From the NCBI RefSeq assembly GCF_003340475.1, contig NZ_QBKA01000002.1:505501-569500 (forward strand): DNA of 64,000 bases, given 5' to 3'. Within the stretch, counting starts at the first letter, position 1, and every line of letters starts with the position of its first letter. This stretch comes from Alteripontixanthobacter maritimus. Its GTDB lineage: Bacteria; Pseudomonadota; Alphaproteobacteria; Sphingomonadales; Sphingomonadaceae. Below, piece by piece: positions 27,068 through 36,020 of this stretch. The notes beneath the pieces were generated by a model. It saw only the letters and a list, made by a program, of their open reading frames with translations. It ran no database searches and had not been told where the DNA came from. A program made the position numbers and the translations under genes.

Positions 27068-29005
27068 ATGTCCCGCCATTCATCCGCATCACCGATCCGT
27101 ATCGTGTCCCGTCTCACTCTGGGAATGGGCGTCGGGCTGGCTTCCTTCGCTTCTCCCGTAGCGATTTCTGCACAGGAGGTCGTGCAGGCATTGCCGCCTG
27201 CCGGGGTGGCCGATTTGAACGAGGCTTTACGGCGTTTGTCCCGTAACGAACTGGACTTGGGTGCACTGATCGCAGCAGGCAACGCCTCGCTCGATGTGGG
27301 TGACATCGACGCTGCGATTGGTTTTTTCGGGCGCGCAAAGGAACTCGCGCCGGACGATTCCCGGATCAAGGTCGGACTGGCTGCAGCCTACATGCGGTCG
27401 GAACGACCGATGGATGCGCTGCGCTTGTTCTCGGAAGCGGAGGCCGCTGGCGCTTCTACCAGCCTGATGGCGGCCGACCGCGCGCTGGCTTATGATCTGG
27501 TCGGCGACAATGGCCGGGCGCAGGAAAATTATCGGCGGGCGCTGCAAGCCAGGCCGCAGGACAAGCAGTTGCTTCGCAAGCTGGCGCTGAGCCAGGCTAT
27601 CGCAGGCAACCGTATCGGCTTCGAAGCGACATTGCGTCCGCTGCTGGATCAGCGCGACTTCGGCGCGTACCGAAGCCGCGCGTTCGGGCTCGCGATTTTG
27701 GGCGAAGTTGATGACGCAATCGCAATCGCCGACGCAGTGATGCCGCGCAATTTGGCAAAGGAAATCGCCCCATATCTGCGCACGATGCCGCGCCTTACTC
27801 CCGCGCAGCAGGCTGCTGCTGCGAATTTCGGTATATTTCCCGAAGCGAGCGAGATTGGCCGAGACGATCCGCGTATCGCAGCGTTTGCCGGAACGAAAAC
27901 TCCTCTCCCTTCGCAAGCCGACCGCCGTCTCGCGCCAACCGGTCCCGCTTTAGGGACTGCGTCCGGTCCTGCCGATGCGGCGCCAAGGACGTCCAGCTCT
28001 ACAGCCAGAACCGCTCCTACCCCGGCAGCCAGACCCGCGCGTCAGGCGAGTGGTAATACGCGCCGCGACACATCCGGAAACCGTGCGCTTGCGGCCCAGC
28101 GCCGTGCGGACGAACGCAGGCTGGCAGCTGAGCGGGTATCTCGGCAGGAGGCGCGTAACCGTGCGGCACAAGTAGCGACCGAGCCGTCGCGCGTACCCGC
28201 AGCGACTTCTGCCACGACGACATCACAGGCAGTATCCGCTACGGCGCTTCCCGACGTCGCGACACGCGAATTGCCCGCTGCCAGCACTTCTACTTCCCAG
28301 CAAACAGTGACCTTCCGGCCCGTTACGGCCAGTCCTGAAAGAAGCGACGCCGCAACACCTTCTATCGACCTGGCGCAGGGGTCGGAGCCAATCGCCAGTT
28401 TTGAACTGCCTGCCTCCGTCCCTGCGTCGACGTCGGCATCGGCATTGGCAACGGATAATTCGTCTGGAACGCGAGCTGCCGAGCCGGTGGTGATTGCGTC
28501 TGGCTCTCAGATTTCGGAGCCTTCAGTATTGCAGCGCCCGAATGCCGCCCCGCCGACCGCCGCAAACCCTCCCGCAAGCACCACTGCCAGCGTCGCCGAT
28601 GCTTTTGCAAATTTCGACCTGAAAACTGCCGGCTCTACGCCAGGCGCTTCGGATGCTGTCGATATTACAAAAATTGAGGCACCTCGCGAAACCAGTGCGG
28701 CCATCCCTAAGGCTGTGGCAGCGGAACCGGATAATGCAGCCCGCATATGGGTTCAGGTTGCCACCGGCAGGGCACGCGACGCGTTGCGCTTCGATTGGCG
28801 GCGTATCCAGCGCGGTTCGGATGGTGTGCTCGATGGCAAGTCGGCTTTCGTGGCGCAATGGGGCCAGACCAACCGGTTGCTTACGGGGCCTTACGAAACC
28901 GGAACTGCGGCCCGCGCCGCGATCAACGCCTTGGCGGCGGCCGGGATCGACAGCTTCATGTTCGAAAGCGTTGATGGGCAGGCGGTCGATCCGCTTGGTC
29001 GTTAA
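27068..29005 (+). CDS. Secreted TPR protein with C-terminal SPOR domain
   Basis: 645 residues. A signal peptide ends near residue 35 (AISA|QE). Tetratricopeptide repeats occupy about 50-180 (GDIDAAIGFFGRAKELAPDD is one clear unit). About 280-555 is a Pro/Ser/Thr/Ala-rich, probably disordered region, and W561 opens a SPOR-like domain (WVQVATGRARDALRFDW) that should bind denuded septal glycan. A SPOR protein just downstream of ftsZ suggests a division or septal peptidoglycan role. The gene may have its own promoter in the 255-base gap after ftsZ. Confidence 0.82.
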   Translation: MSRHSSASPIRIVSRLTLGMGVGLASFASPVAISAQEVVQALPPAGVADLNEALRRLSRNELDLGALIAAGNASLDVGDIDAAIGFFGRAKELAPDDSRIKVGLAAAYMRSERPMDALRLFSEAEAAGASTSLMAADRALAYDLVGDNGRAQENYRRALQARPQDKQLLRKLALSQAIAGNRIGFEATLRPLLDQRDFGAYRSRAFGLAILGEVDDAIAIADAVMPRNLAKEIAPYLRTMPRLTPAQQAAAANFGIFPEASEIGRDDPRIAAFAGTKTPLPSQADRRLAPTGPALGTASGPADAAPRTSSSTARTAPTPAARPARQASGNTRRDTSGNRALAAQRRADERRLAAERVSRQEARNRAAQVATEPSRVPAATSATTTSQAVSATALPDVATRELPAASTSTSQQTVTFRPVTASPERSDAATPSIDLAQGSEPIASFELPASVPASTSASALATDNSSGTRAAEPVVIASGSQISEPSVLQRPNAAPPTAANPPASTTASVADAFANFDLKTAGSTPGASDAVDITKIEAPRETSAAIPKAVAAEPDNAARIWVQVATGRARDALRFDWRRIQRGSDGVLDGKSAFVAQWGQTNRLLTGPYETGTAARAAINALAAAGIDSFMFESVDGQAVDPLGR

Positions 29006-29188
29006 CGGCGCGGTATCCATCAGAAGAGCCGGAAATGGCCTTTTGCACAGGCTTTGAACAAGCCAGTTGAGTTACCCCCAGCGTCCTTGGACAAGCCGAT
29101 TGCACCGTCCCCGTCCACTGGTCCATCGCCGGGTCATGGACATGACGGGACATGAAATAATGCATTTTCAGATCAGATCGGGCGTCCG

Positions 29189-29692
29189 GTGAGAGCAGCG
29201 CGCGTGGAAATTCCCGCCAGCGATGCGGCCCCGGTGGAGATGTTGACCGCCTTGTTCGAAGCGCGCGGCTGGACCTGCGAAGCGCAATCACCCGGCGAAA
29301 TGTCGGGCGAAGTGCAGGGCAGCTGGACCCGTTACCAGCTGCGCGCGATACTGCGCGAGGAGGACCGGGTTCTCCAGTTCCTTTGCCTGCCCGACGTGCG
29401 TGTTCCGGAGGATCGGCGCGATGCCGCGATCGAACTGCTCGCCATGGTCAATGAGCAGATGTGGCTGGGACATTTCGATATCTGGTCGCAGGGCGACGTG
29501 CTGGTCTATCGGCATGGGCTTTTGCTGGGAGACGACGGTTTGCTCAGCCTTGCTCAGGCTCAATCGATGGTGGAAACCGCCATCGACGAATGCGACCGGT
29601 TCTATCCGGCATTCCAGTTCGTATTATGGGGCGGGAAGGACGCAAAGGAGGCGCTCGACGCAGCCATGGTAGACGCGTTGGGGGAGGCCTGA
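29189..29692 (+). CDS. YbjN domain-containing protein
   Basis: 167 residues from GTG 29189 (GTG 29204 is an alternative). YbjN is a small cytosolic fold of unknown biochemical function, linked in E. coli to motility and stress. Recognised from GSWTRYQLRAILREEDRVLQ, LPDVRVPEDRR and the WLGHFDIW...RHGLLL pattern. It overlaps the 5' end of the proC frame, so the two are likely co-transcribed. Confidence 0.75.
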   Translation: MRAARVEIPASDAAPVEMLTALFEARGWTCEAQSPGEMSGEVQGSWTRYQLRAILREEDRVLQFLCLPDVRVPEDRRDAAIELLAMVNEQMWLGHFDIWSQGDVLVYRHGLLLGDDGLLSLAQAQSMVETAIDECDRFYPAFQFVLWGGKDAKEALDAAMVDALGEA

Positions 29693-30537
29693 TTATCCCT
29701 GAACAGCAGGTCCAATCCGCCCCGCAATCGTCGCTCGGCTCGATCCTGATTGTGGGATATGGCACCATGACGCAGGCGATGGTCGAAGGCTGGCTTGCTG
29801 GCGGCATCTCGCCTGACCGCTTCACGGCTTATCATCCTACGCGAAAACAGGCCGCACACGGGATCGCGATGACCAACCGGCTCGAGGTCGGCACTTACGA
29901 TACCGTTTTGTTGGGCATAAAGCCGCAAATGCTGCCCGAACTGGCGCCGCAGGTTGCGCCGCTTGCGACAGGTAGCGTCACGGTACTTTCCGTACTGGCC
30001 GGCATCACGCTGGATGGTTTGGCGGTGCATTTCCCTAACGCCAGCGGTGTGGTCCGATTGATGCCGAACCTTGCCTGCGGGGTTCGCAAATCGCCGATCG
30101 CGCTGATCGGGCGTGGGATGGGCGAGCCGCTGGCGGACGATGTGCGGCAGAAACTGACACAGCTTGCGGCAGTGCTCGGCAGTGCGGAATGGATTGCCGA
30201 TGAAGGGCAATTCGACCTAGTGACTGCGCTGGCGGGATCGGGACCTGGTTTCACCTATCGGTTTATCGACGCGCTGGCCCGCGCTGCAGCGCAGCTGGGT
30301 TTGCCGGACGATCAGGCGCGGCGGCTATCGCTGGCCATGGTGGAAGGGGCAGTGGCGCTGGCTGCCGCATCGGACGTATCGCCAGCGGACCTTGCCGCGC
30401 GCGTCGCCAGCCCCGGCGGGATGACACAGCGCGGCCTCGACGTGCTGGATGATGACGATGCGTTGCTGAGTTTGCTTACCCGGACGTTGCGCGAAACGCG
30501 TGATCGCGGGGAAGAAATGGGGCGCACGCGTCCTTAA
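29626..30537 (+). CDS. proC: Pyrroline-5-carboxylate reductase
   Basis: Last step of proline synthesis; the earlier enzyme proB is 3.4 kb downstream. Rossmann motif SILIVGYGTMTQAM near the N-terminus and the family signature GSGPGFTYRF(I)DAL in the middle are clear. The start is uncertain: the only ATG before the Rossmann strand is 29626, which overlaps ybjN by 67 bases and adds a basic N-terminus of about 35 residues. A strong GGAGG at 29683-29687 is followed in frame by CTG 29689, ATT 29692 and ATC 29695, which would give about 280 residues, the normal length. Confidence 0.93.
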   Translation: MGREGRKGGARRSHGRRVGGGLIIPEQQVQSAPQSSLGSILIVGYGTMTQAMVEGWLAGGISPDRFTAYHPTRKQAAHGIAMTNRLEVGTYDTVLLGIKPQMLPELAPQVAPLATGSVTVLSVLAGITLDGLAVHFPNASGVVRLMPNLACGVRKSPIALIGRGMGEPLADDVRQKLTQLAAVLGSAEWIADEGQFDLVTALAGSGPGFTYRFIDALARAAAQLGLPDDQARRLSLAMVEGAVALAAASDVSPADLAARVASPGGMTQRGLDVLDDDDALLSLLTRTLRETRDRGEEMGRTRP

Positions 30538-30692
30538 GTGTCTATGATCAAGATGTTAGGCGTCTTATGAAGGGTTAACGCCGAAGGGCTTGGTTTGGGC
30601 CTGTTTGCCTTGTAATTTCATGCCGGAACGCCGATATTGGCTCACATAAGCGGTGCGGCAGGTCGCCCGCGCATTTTTGGAGTTTGGATCGA

Positions 30693-31436
30693 ATGGCCAA
30701 TTGGAACGAGCGCAATACGCAGCGCCCCGGTTTCGGCACGGTACCTCGCGCAGGCGGCGAGATGGCTCGCGGAGAAACCTTCGACGCGGGTTTGCGCCAG
30801 CATATGCTCGCAATTTACAACTATATGGCGTCGGGGGTCCTGCTGACGGGTCTCGTCGCGATGCTGACCGCGAATAGCGGGCTTGCCGCAAGCTTCGCGA
30901 GCGGGCCGCTGATGTGGATTGTCGCTCTGTCGCCTTTGGCAATCGTGTTTGCGATGAGCTTCGGCCGCAACAAGTTCAGCAAAACCACGCTGCAGGCGAT
31001 GTATTGGGGCTTTGCCGTACTGATGGGTCTGTCGCTCTCGACTATCTTCCTGGTTTACACCGGCGCCAGCATTGCAGTGACGTTCTTCGCCACCGCCGGC
31101 GCATTCGCGGGTCTTAGCCTGTTTGGTTACACCACGAAGAAGGACCTGTCCGGAATGGGCAGTTTCCTCATCATGGGCGTGATCGGGCTGATTATCGCCA
31201 GTATCGCCAACGCGTTTATCGGTTCGGCACCGTTTTCCTACGCGATCAGCTTCCTTGGTGTGCTGATTTTCGCGGGTCTTACGGCCTATGATACCCAGCG
31301 TTTGAAGACCGAATACGAATATTTGCGCGGTACGGACTTTGCGGGCAAGGCCGTGGTTCTGGGGGCGCTCAGCCTGTATCTGGACTTTATCAATATGTTC
31401 CTGTTCCTGCTGCGCTTTCTCGGCAATCGCGAATAA
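30693..31436 (+). CDS. Bax inhibitor-1/YccA family membrane protein
   Basis: 247 residues with a hydrophilic N-terminus of about 50 residues and seven hydrophobic helices. The family signatures are the conserved L-F-G-Y-T-T stretch (SLFGYTTKKDLSGMG) and the C-terminal GLTAYDTQRLK motif, whose acidic residue belongs to the di-aspartyl pH-sensing site known in the family. Members act as pH-dependent calcium-leak channels or as partners of FtsH. The start at 30693 is preferred over an upstream TTG (30684). A strong terminator follows the stop. Confidence 0.88.
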   Translation: MANWNERNTQRPGFGTVPRAGGEMARGETFDAGLRQHMLAIYNYMASGVLLTGLVAMLTANSGLAASFASGPLMWIVALSPLAIVFAMSFGRNKFSKTTLQAMYWGFAVLMGLSLSTIFLVYTGASIAVTFFATAGAFAGLSLFGYTTKKDLSGMGSFLIMGVIGLIIASIANAFIGSAPFSYAISFLGVLIFAGLTAYDTQRLKTEYEYLRGTDFAGKAVVLGALSLYLDFINMFLFLLRFLGNRE

Positions 31437-31462
31437 TCAGCGCGGAAACGGACGTGAATTGG

Positions 31463-31503
31463 AATGCCCGGGTTGTTTCCTACAACCCGGGCATTTTCTT
31501 TGC
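31463..31503 (+). terminator. Strong intrinsic terminator
   Basis: AATGCCCGGGTTGT at 31463-31476 pairs perfectly (14 bp) with 31482-31495 across a 5-base loop, followed by TTTTCTTT. This is a classical rho-independent terminator for the Bax-inhibitor family gene; the symmetric stem could also act on the other strand. Confidence 0.9.
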
Positions 31504-31602
31504 GCTGGGAAGGCGTTAAGGATCCTCGCTTCAGCAGGTAGCAAGCTTGCGCGGCCTACGCTCGGTAGCGAAGGAAACGCGCTTGCGGGAGAAGGACGCG
31601 GT

Positions 31603-32658
31603 ATGTTCGAGAACAGCACCATTCGGATAAGGACCATTACCGTCCTTGGCAGCGTGGCCGCGTTGGCCGCTTGCGCGACGCCGCCTCCACCTCCGCCACC
31701 ACCTCCACCGCCGCCACCTCCACCGGTTGCAGTCGTCATTCCTCCACGGCCGATCCCCCCACTCGCGGCTTCTACTATCATGAGCATTCCGTTTCGCGGG
31801 CCCGATGGACAGCGCCAGACGGTCAATTACGGTATCTCGCAGGCCCAGACTTTGTGGAACTTCCGCTCCGCCATGAATGTAGCCGCGTTGAACTGCCTCG
31901 CGCCGAAATATGCCCCGATCCTCGATGCCTATACGGGCCTGCTCGACAACAATAAGAAAGTTTTGAGTTCCGCCAACAAGACGGTCGAGAGCGAGTTTCG
32001 CGAACGGTACGGCAAGGCGGAATTTCGCAGCGAGCTCGATAACTATATGACGCGCGTGTATAATTATTACGCGCTGCCGCCGGTTACAAAGAACTTCTGC
32101 GACACGGCGCTGAGCATCAGCCCAGCGGTGGCAATGCTGGAAGGAGCAACTCTGCCAGCCTTCGCCATGGGCGCGCTGCCTCAATTTGAAGAAGTGTTCG
32201 AGGATTTCTATACCCAGTACGAACAGTACCGCGTCAATGTCGCCGCATGGGATGCGGAATATAATCCGCGTCCGGCTCTCGTCACGACGTTCCCCGATAT
32301 GGCTCCGCCGGAAAGCAGCGGTGTCATGTCGAATGGAGCAATATCGACGGGTGTTATGTCGAACGGCGTAATGGTAGCCAGCGATGGCAATGTCGGCACC
32401 AGTGATCAGAACCCGATGATCGATCCGGCGTTCGGCACCAGCACGACGAATGGCAACGGGCTGACGGTTTTTCAACCTGCCCCTTCCGTCGTCACAAACC
32501 CTGTGGAAGAAACCCCGGTCCCAATGGGTCCGGTCGTGCAACCTATTCCGGGTGTGAATGATAACGACGCCTCTGCTACGGCTACGGAAACCGATGATAA
32601 GGGCGACGAGATACCGGATATGACAGCTTCCGTCGGTCCGGTAATCGACAGCAAATAA
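31603..32658 (+). CDS. Putative lipoprotein with a 15-proline run
   Basis: 351 residues from ATG 31603; the frame is open further upstream but the lipobox L-A-A-C (C24) fixes the start. Cys24 would be lipidated, and Pro27-Pro41 is an uninterrupted polyproline segment that should stall ribosomes without EF-P. The middle (about 60-220) is a probably folded domain (SIPFRGPDGQRQTVNYGIS...), and the last 120 residues are Ser/Thr/Pro/Val-rich with V-M-S-N-G repeats. No function is known; the neighbour downstream is obgE, in a separate transcript. Confidence 0.7.
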   Translation: MFENSTIRIRTITVLGSVAALAACATPPPPPPPPPPPPPPPVAVVIPPRPIPPLAASTIMSIPFRGPDGQRQTVNYGISQAQTLWNFRSAMNVAALNCLAPKYAPILDAYTGLLDNNKKVLSSANKTVESEFRERYGKAEFRSELDNYMTRVYNYYALPPVTKNFCDTALSISPAVAMLEGATLPAFAMGALPQFEEVFEDFYTQYEQYRVNVAAWDAEYNPRPALVTTFPDMAPPESSGVMSNGAISTGVMSNGVMVASDGNVGTSDQNPMIDPAFGTSTTNGNGLTVFQPAPSVVTNPVEETPVPMGPVVQPIPGVNDNDASATATETDDKGDEIPDMTASVGPVIDSK

Positions 32659-32673
32659 ATTGAGTTTGCTCAT

Positions 32674-32699
32674 CGGGGCGGGTCTTTTGGCCCGTCCCG
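32674..32699 (+). terminator. Possible terminator hairpin before obgE
   Basis: CGGGGCGGG (32674-32682) pairs with CCCGTCCCG (32691-32699), with one G-T wobble and an 8-base loop. There is no uridine tract after the stem, so it is at best a weak terminator or rho-associated structure. The following 100 bases before obgE presumably hold its promoter. Confidence 0.3.
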
Positions 32700-32799
32700 C
32701 CGGTAACCAGTCACTTGCGGCGATACTGCAACCGGTATGCCTGTGCTCCGACTGATGAAATAACTTTCCCTACGGTCCCCCGACACCATATGGGTAGCC

Positions 32800-33855
32800 A
32801 TGCATTTTCTCGACCAGGCAAAAATCTATCTTAAATCCGGCGCAGGCGGGCCCGGGGCGGTCAGCTTCCGCCGGGAAAAATACGTCGAGTTCGGCGGTCC
32901 GGACGGCGGTAACGGCGGCAAGGGTGCAGACGTTATCATGGAGGCTGTCGCCGGCCTCAACACCCTCATCGACTTCCGCTATTCGCAGCACTTCAAGGGT
33001 GCGCGCGGGATGCACGGACAGGGGAAGAACCAGACGGGTGCGGGCGCGAAGGACCTGATCGTAAAAGTGCCCGTTGGCACGCAGGTTTTGTCTGAGGACA
33101 AGGAAACCGTGATTGCCGACTTCACCGAGGTTGGCCAGCGCATTACCTTGCTCGAAGGGGGTATGGGCGGGCGCGGCAACGCGAGTTACAAGTCCAGCAC
33201 AAACCGCGCCCCGCGCCAGCATCAGCCCGGGACTCCGTTCGAGGAAATGTGGGTCTGGCTGCGTTTGAAACTGCTGGCCGATGTCGGCCTGCTTGGCCTG
33301 CCCAATGCGGGCAAATCCACCTTCATCAATGCGGTGTCCAACGCCCGGGCGAAAGTGGGCGCATATGCGTTTACAACGCTGGTGCCAAAGCTTGGCGTGG
33401 TCAGCCACAAGGGTCGCGAATTCGTAGTGGCGGATATCCCCGGCCTGATCGAAGGTGCAGCGGATGGCGCGGGAATAGGCGACCGGTTCTTGGGGCATAT
33501 CGAACGTTGCCGCGTGCTCATCCATTTGATCGATATTGCCGGGACCGATCCGGCTGAAGCGATGCGGATCGTGGAGGACGAACTCGCCGCCTACGGCGCA
33601 GGCCTCGAGGACAAACCGCAGCTGATCGTGCTCAACAAGATCGATCTGGCAGATGAGGAACTTGCGGCCGCTTTTGCCGAGGAACTGCTGGAAGCCGGTG
33701 CGGAAAAGGTTTTCACCGTGTCCGGCGCAACGGGGAAGGGCATTCCCGCATTGCTCGATGCCGTACTGTCCTATCTGCCCGATCGCACAGTGACCGAGCA
33801 TCCGCAGGGGGAGGTGGAAATAGAAGAGGAAGCGGCAGAGTGGTCACCCATCTGA
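32800..33855 (+). CDS. obgE: Ribosome-assembly GTPase ObgE (CgtA)
   Basis: Essential GTPase associated with the 50S subunit, stress response and chromosome cycle. 351 residues. The glycine-rich Obg fold occupies about 1-158, then the GTPase domain with G1 GLPNAGKST (166-174), G3 DIPG (212-215) and G4 NKID. The C-terminal region is short and acidic (EIEEEA), as in many alphaproteobacterial ObgE. The ATG lies behind a GGTAGCC; no rival start is better. Confidence 0.96.
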   Translation: MHFLDQAKIYLKSGAGGPGAVSFRREKYVEFGGPDGGNGGKGADVIMEAVAGLNTLIDFRYSQHFKGARGMHGQGKNQTGAGAKDLIVKVPVGTQVLSEDKETVIADFTEVGQRITLLEGGMGGRGNASYKSSTNRAPRQHQPGTPFEEMWVWLRLKLLADVGLLGLPNAGKSTFINAVSNARAKVGAYAFTTLVPKLGVVSHKGREFVVADIPGLIEGAADGAGIGDRFLGHIERCRVLIHLIDIAGTDPAEAMRIVEDELAAYGAGLEDKPQLIVLNKIDLADEELAAAFAEELLEAGAEKVFTVSGATGKGIPALLDAVLSYLPDRTVTEHPQGEVEIEEEAAEWSPI

Positions 33856-33923
33856 CAGTTCTGTATTTTCTTTACACTATTAACTTGGTTCCAAAGGGCG
33901 CGTAGCGCCGCTACTCGATAATT

Positions 33924-35054
33924 ATGCCTATCGCCCGCCTTTCCGATCTGTCGGATGCTTCTGTATGCCCCGTACTGGTGCTCAAGGTTGGCTCGTCGTT
34001 GCTGGTCGGCACCGACGGACAACCGCGCCCTGAATGGCTGGCTTCGCTGGCTACCGAGATTGCAGCGGCGCGGACCCACGGCCAAAAAGTGATAGTGGTA
34101 AGTTCCGGCGCAATCGCACTTGGCGCTTCGCGGCTCAAAATGGCGAAGGGCGGACGCGGTAGCCTCGCCGATGCGCAAGCTGCCGCTGCCGTCGGGCAAA
34201 TTGCGCTTGCCGGCCTTTGGTCGGAAGCCTTGCAGGCGGTAGGTATGGAAGCCGCGCAATTGTTGGTAACTCTGGACGATCTGGAAGATCGCCGCCGCTA
34301 TCTCAACGCTGCTGCGACGCTAGATCGCCTGCTGGCGGCGGGCGCAGTGCCGGTGGTCAACGAAAATGACAGCGTGGCGACCGAGGAAATCCGGTTTGGC
34401 GATAACGATCGTTTGGCAGCGCGCGTGGCGCAGGCCGGTAATGCCAGCGCCGTGCTGCTTTTGTCGGATGTCGATGGTCTGTTCGACCGCGACCCCGCCA
34501 CACCGGACGCAAAGCTGGTTCGCACGGTTGCGAAGGTCTCCCCCGAGCTTCGCACCGCGGCGGCAGATACCTCGAATTCGGGAATCGGCACCGGCGGCAT
34601 GGCCTCGAAGCTGGAAGCAGCCGACATTGCCCAGCGGGCAGGCATCGCGCTCGCTATTGTCAACGGAACCCATAACGGCCCGATCGGGCGTGCATTGGGC
34701 AACGACATCGGCAGCATGTTCACCCCCCTTCGCAAGGAAGCCGCCAAGCGTAGCTGGTTGGGGGGGAGGATGCAGCTGACCGGTACGATTACGGTCGACG
34801 AAGGATGCCTCGCAGCGTTGCGTGGCGGGGCGAGCCTGCTCGCCAGTGGAATTGTCGCTGTGAAGGGAAGCTTCCAGCGCGGCGATGTGGTCGCGGTGAG
34901 TGATAGCGCGGCAAATATCGCCAAGGGGCTGACCGAATATTCGTCCGACGAATGCAAACGGATCATGGGCCGCAAGACGGGCGAGCAAGCCGATTTGCTT
35001 GGATATGCCCCGCGCGCAGCTGTTATTCACCGCGACCATCTGGTGCTGTTATGA
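33924..35054 (+). CDS. proB: Glutamate 5-kinase
   Basis: First committed step of proline synthesis; the product is reduced by ProA and then by ProC (29.6 kb). 376 residues. The amino acid kinase domain occupies about 1-260, with K-V-G-S-S-L-L near the start, VIVVSSGAIALG as the phosphate-binding loop and the GIGTGGMASK loop. A C-terminal PUA domain begins near 285 (VDEGCLAALRGG). It overlaps the next gene by 4 bases. Confidence 0.95.
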   Translation: MPIARLSDLSDASVCPVLVLKVGSSLLVGTDGQPRPEWLASLATEIAAARTHGQKVIVVSSGAIALGASRLKMAKGGRGSLADAQAAAAVGQIALAGLWSEALQAVGMEAAQLLVTLDDLEDRRRYLNAAATLDRLLAAGAVPVVNENDSVATEEIRFGDNDRLAARVAQAGNASAVLLLSDVDGLFDRDPATPDAKLVRTVAKVSPELRTAAADTSNSGIGTGGMASKLEAADIAQRAGIALAIVNGTHNGPIGRALGNDIGSMFTPLRKEAAKRSWLGGRMQLTGTITVDEGCLAALRGGASLLASGIVAVKGSFQRGDVVAVSDSAANIAKGLTEYSSDECKRIMGRKTGEQADLLGYAPRAAVIHRDHLVLL

Positions 35055-35959
35055 CAATCGCAATTACCGGCGGGACCGGTTTCGTCGGCCAGGCTTTTCT
35101 TGACTTGGCCGCCAAGCGCGATCTGCCGGTTCGCTCGCTGGCGAGAACGGTACCGGGCGACCGGAAAGCAGTTGGTTGGATTAGCGGCGATCTTACGGAC
35201 AAGGCATCCTTGCAGCGGTTGGTGGATGGTGCGGAAGCAGTCCTGCACATTGCCGGCCAGGTCCGCGCAGCCGATCCTGCGGAGTTCAACACCAGCAATG
35301 TGCAAGGCACACTGAATGTGATCGAGGCGGCGAAAGCCGCAGGCGTGCCGCGCTTTATCTTCGTATCGTCCCTGTCGGCGCGAGAGCCGCAGCTATCCGC
35401 CTATGGCGCTTCGAAATTGCGGGCGGAGAAGCTCGTTGCGGCCAGTGGGCTCGATTACAGTATCATCCGCCCGCCGGCGATTTATGGTCCGCGCGATGGC
35501 GAGAACCTCGATTTGTTCAAAGCGGCGAAACTGGGCGTTATTCCGATGCCGCCTGAAGGGCGCGCCTCCTGGATGCATGTGAGCGATCTAACCGAGTTAC
35601 TGGTTAAAATGCTGGAGCCAAACGAGTGCCTGACAGGCGGACTGTTCGAACCCGATGACGGCAACGAAGGCGGCTGGACCCACCGGCAGATCGCCATGGC
35701 AATCGGGCAAGCAGTCGGTCGCAAACCATGGGTTCCGCATTTATCGAAGCCTGTCCTGGAAGTTGCTGCGAAACTCGACGGGTGGCTGAGGCGCGGTGAT
35801 GCAAAGCTGACGCCCGACCGGGTTGGCTACATGACGCATCCGGACTGGGTGGCAAGCAGTCGTCATGCCGTACCCGATCATATCTGGCGGCCCACGGTTT
35901 CCCTTGAAGCAGGCGTAAAGTCCACGGCCGATTGGTACCGCAAGGCAGGCTGGCTCTAA
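35051..35959 (+). CDS. NAD(P)-dependent epimerase/dehydratase (extended SDR)
   Basis: 302 residues, Rossmann motif GGTGFVG at about 7-13 and an SDR active-site pair in S-A-Y-G-A-S-K (YxxxK). The segment SSLSAREPQLSAYGASK is typical of extended SDRs acting on nucleotide sugars or related substrates, such as the complex I NDUFA9-like group. The substrate is not evident. The ATG overlaps the proB stop by 4 bases, so the pair is probably co-expressed. Confidence 0.8.
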   Translation: MTIAITGGTGFVGQAFLDLAAKRDLPVRSLARTVPGDRKAVGWISGDLTDKASLQRLVDGAEAVLHIAGQVRAADPAEFNTSNVQGTLNVIEAAKAAGVPRFIFVSSLSAREPQLSAYGASKLRAEKLVAASGLDYSIIRPPAIYGPRDGENLDLFKAAKLGVIPMPPEGRASWMHVSDLTELLVKMLEPNECLTGGLFEPDDGNEGGWTHRQIAMAIGQAVGRKPWVPHLSKPVLEVAAKLDGWLRRGDAKLTPDRVGYMTHPDWVASSRHAVPDHIWRPTVSLEAGVKSTADWYRKAGWL

Positions 35960-36020
35960 TCCCTGTATTTACTGGTGCGATGGCTCGCGCAATCGAAACG
36001 TCCAATCCGCGCGTAAACCT

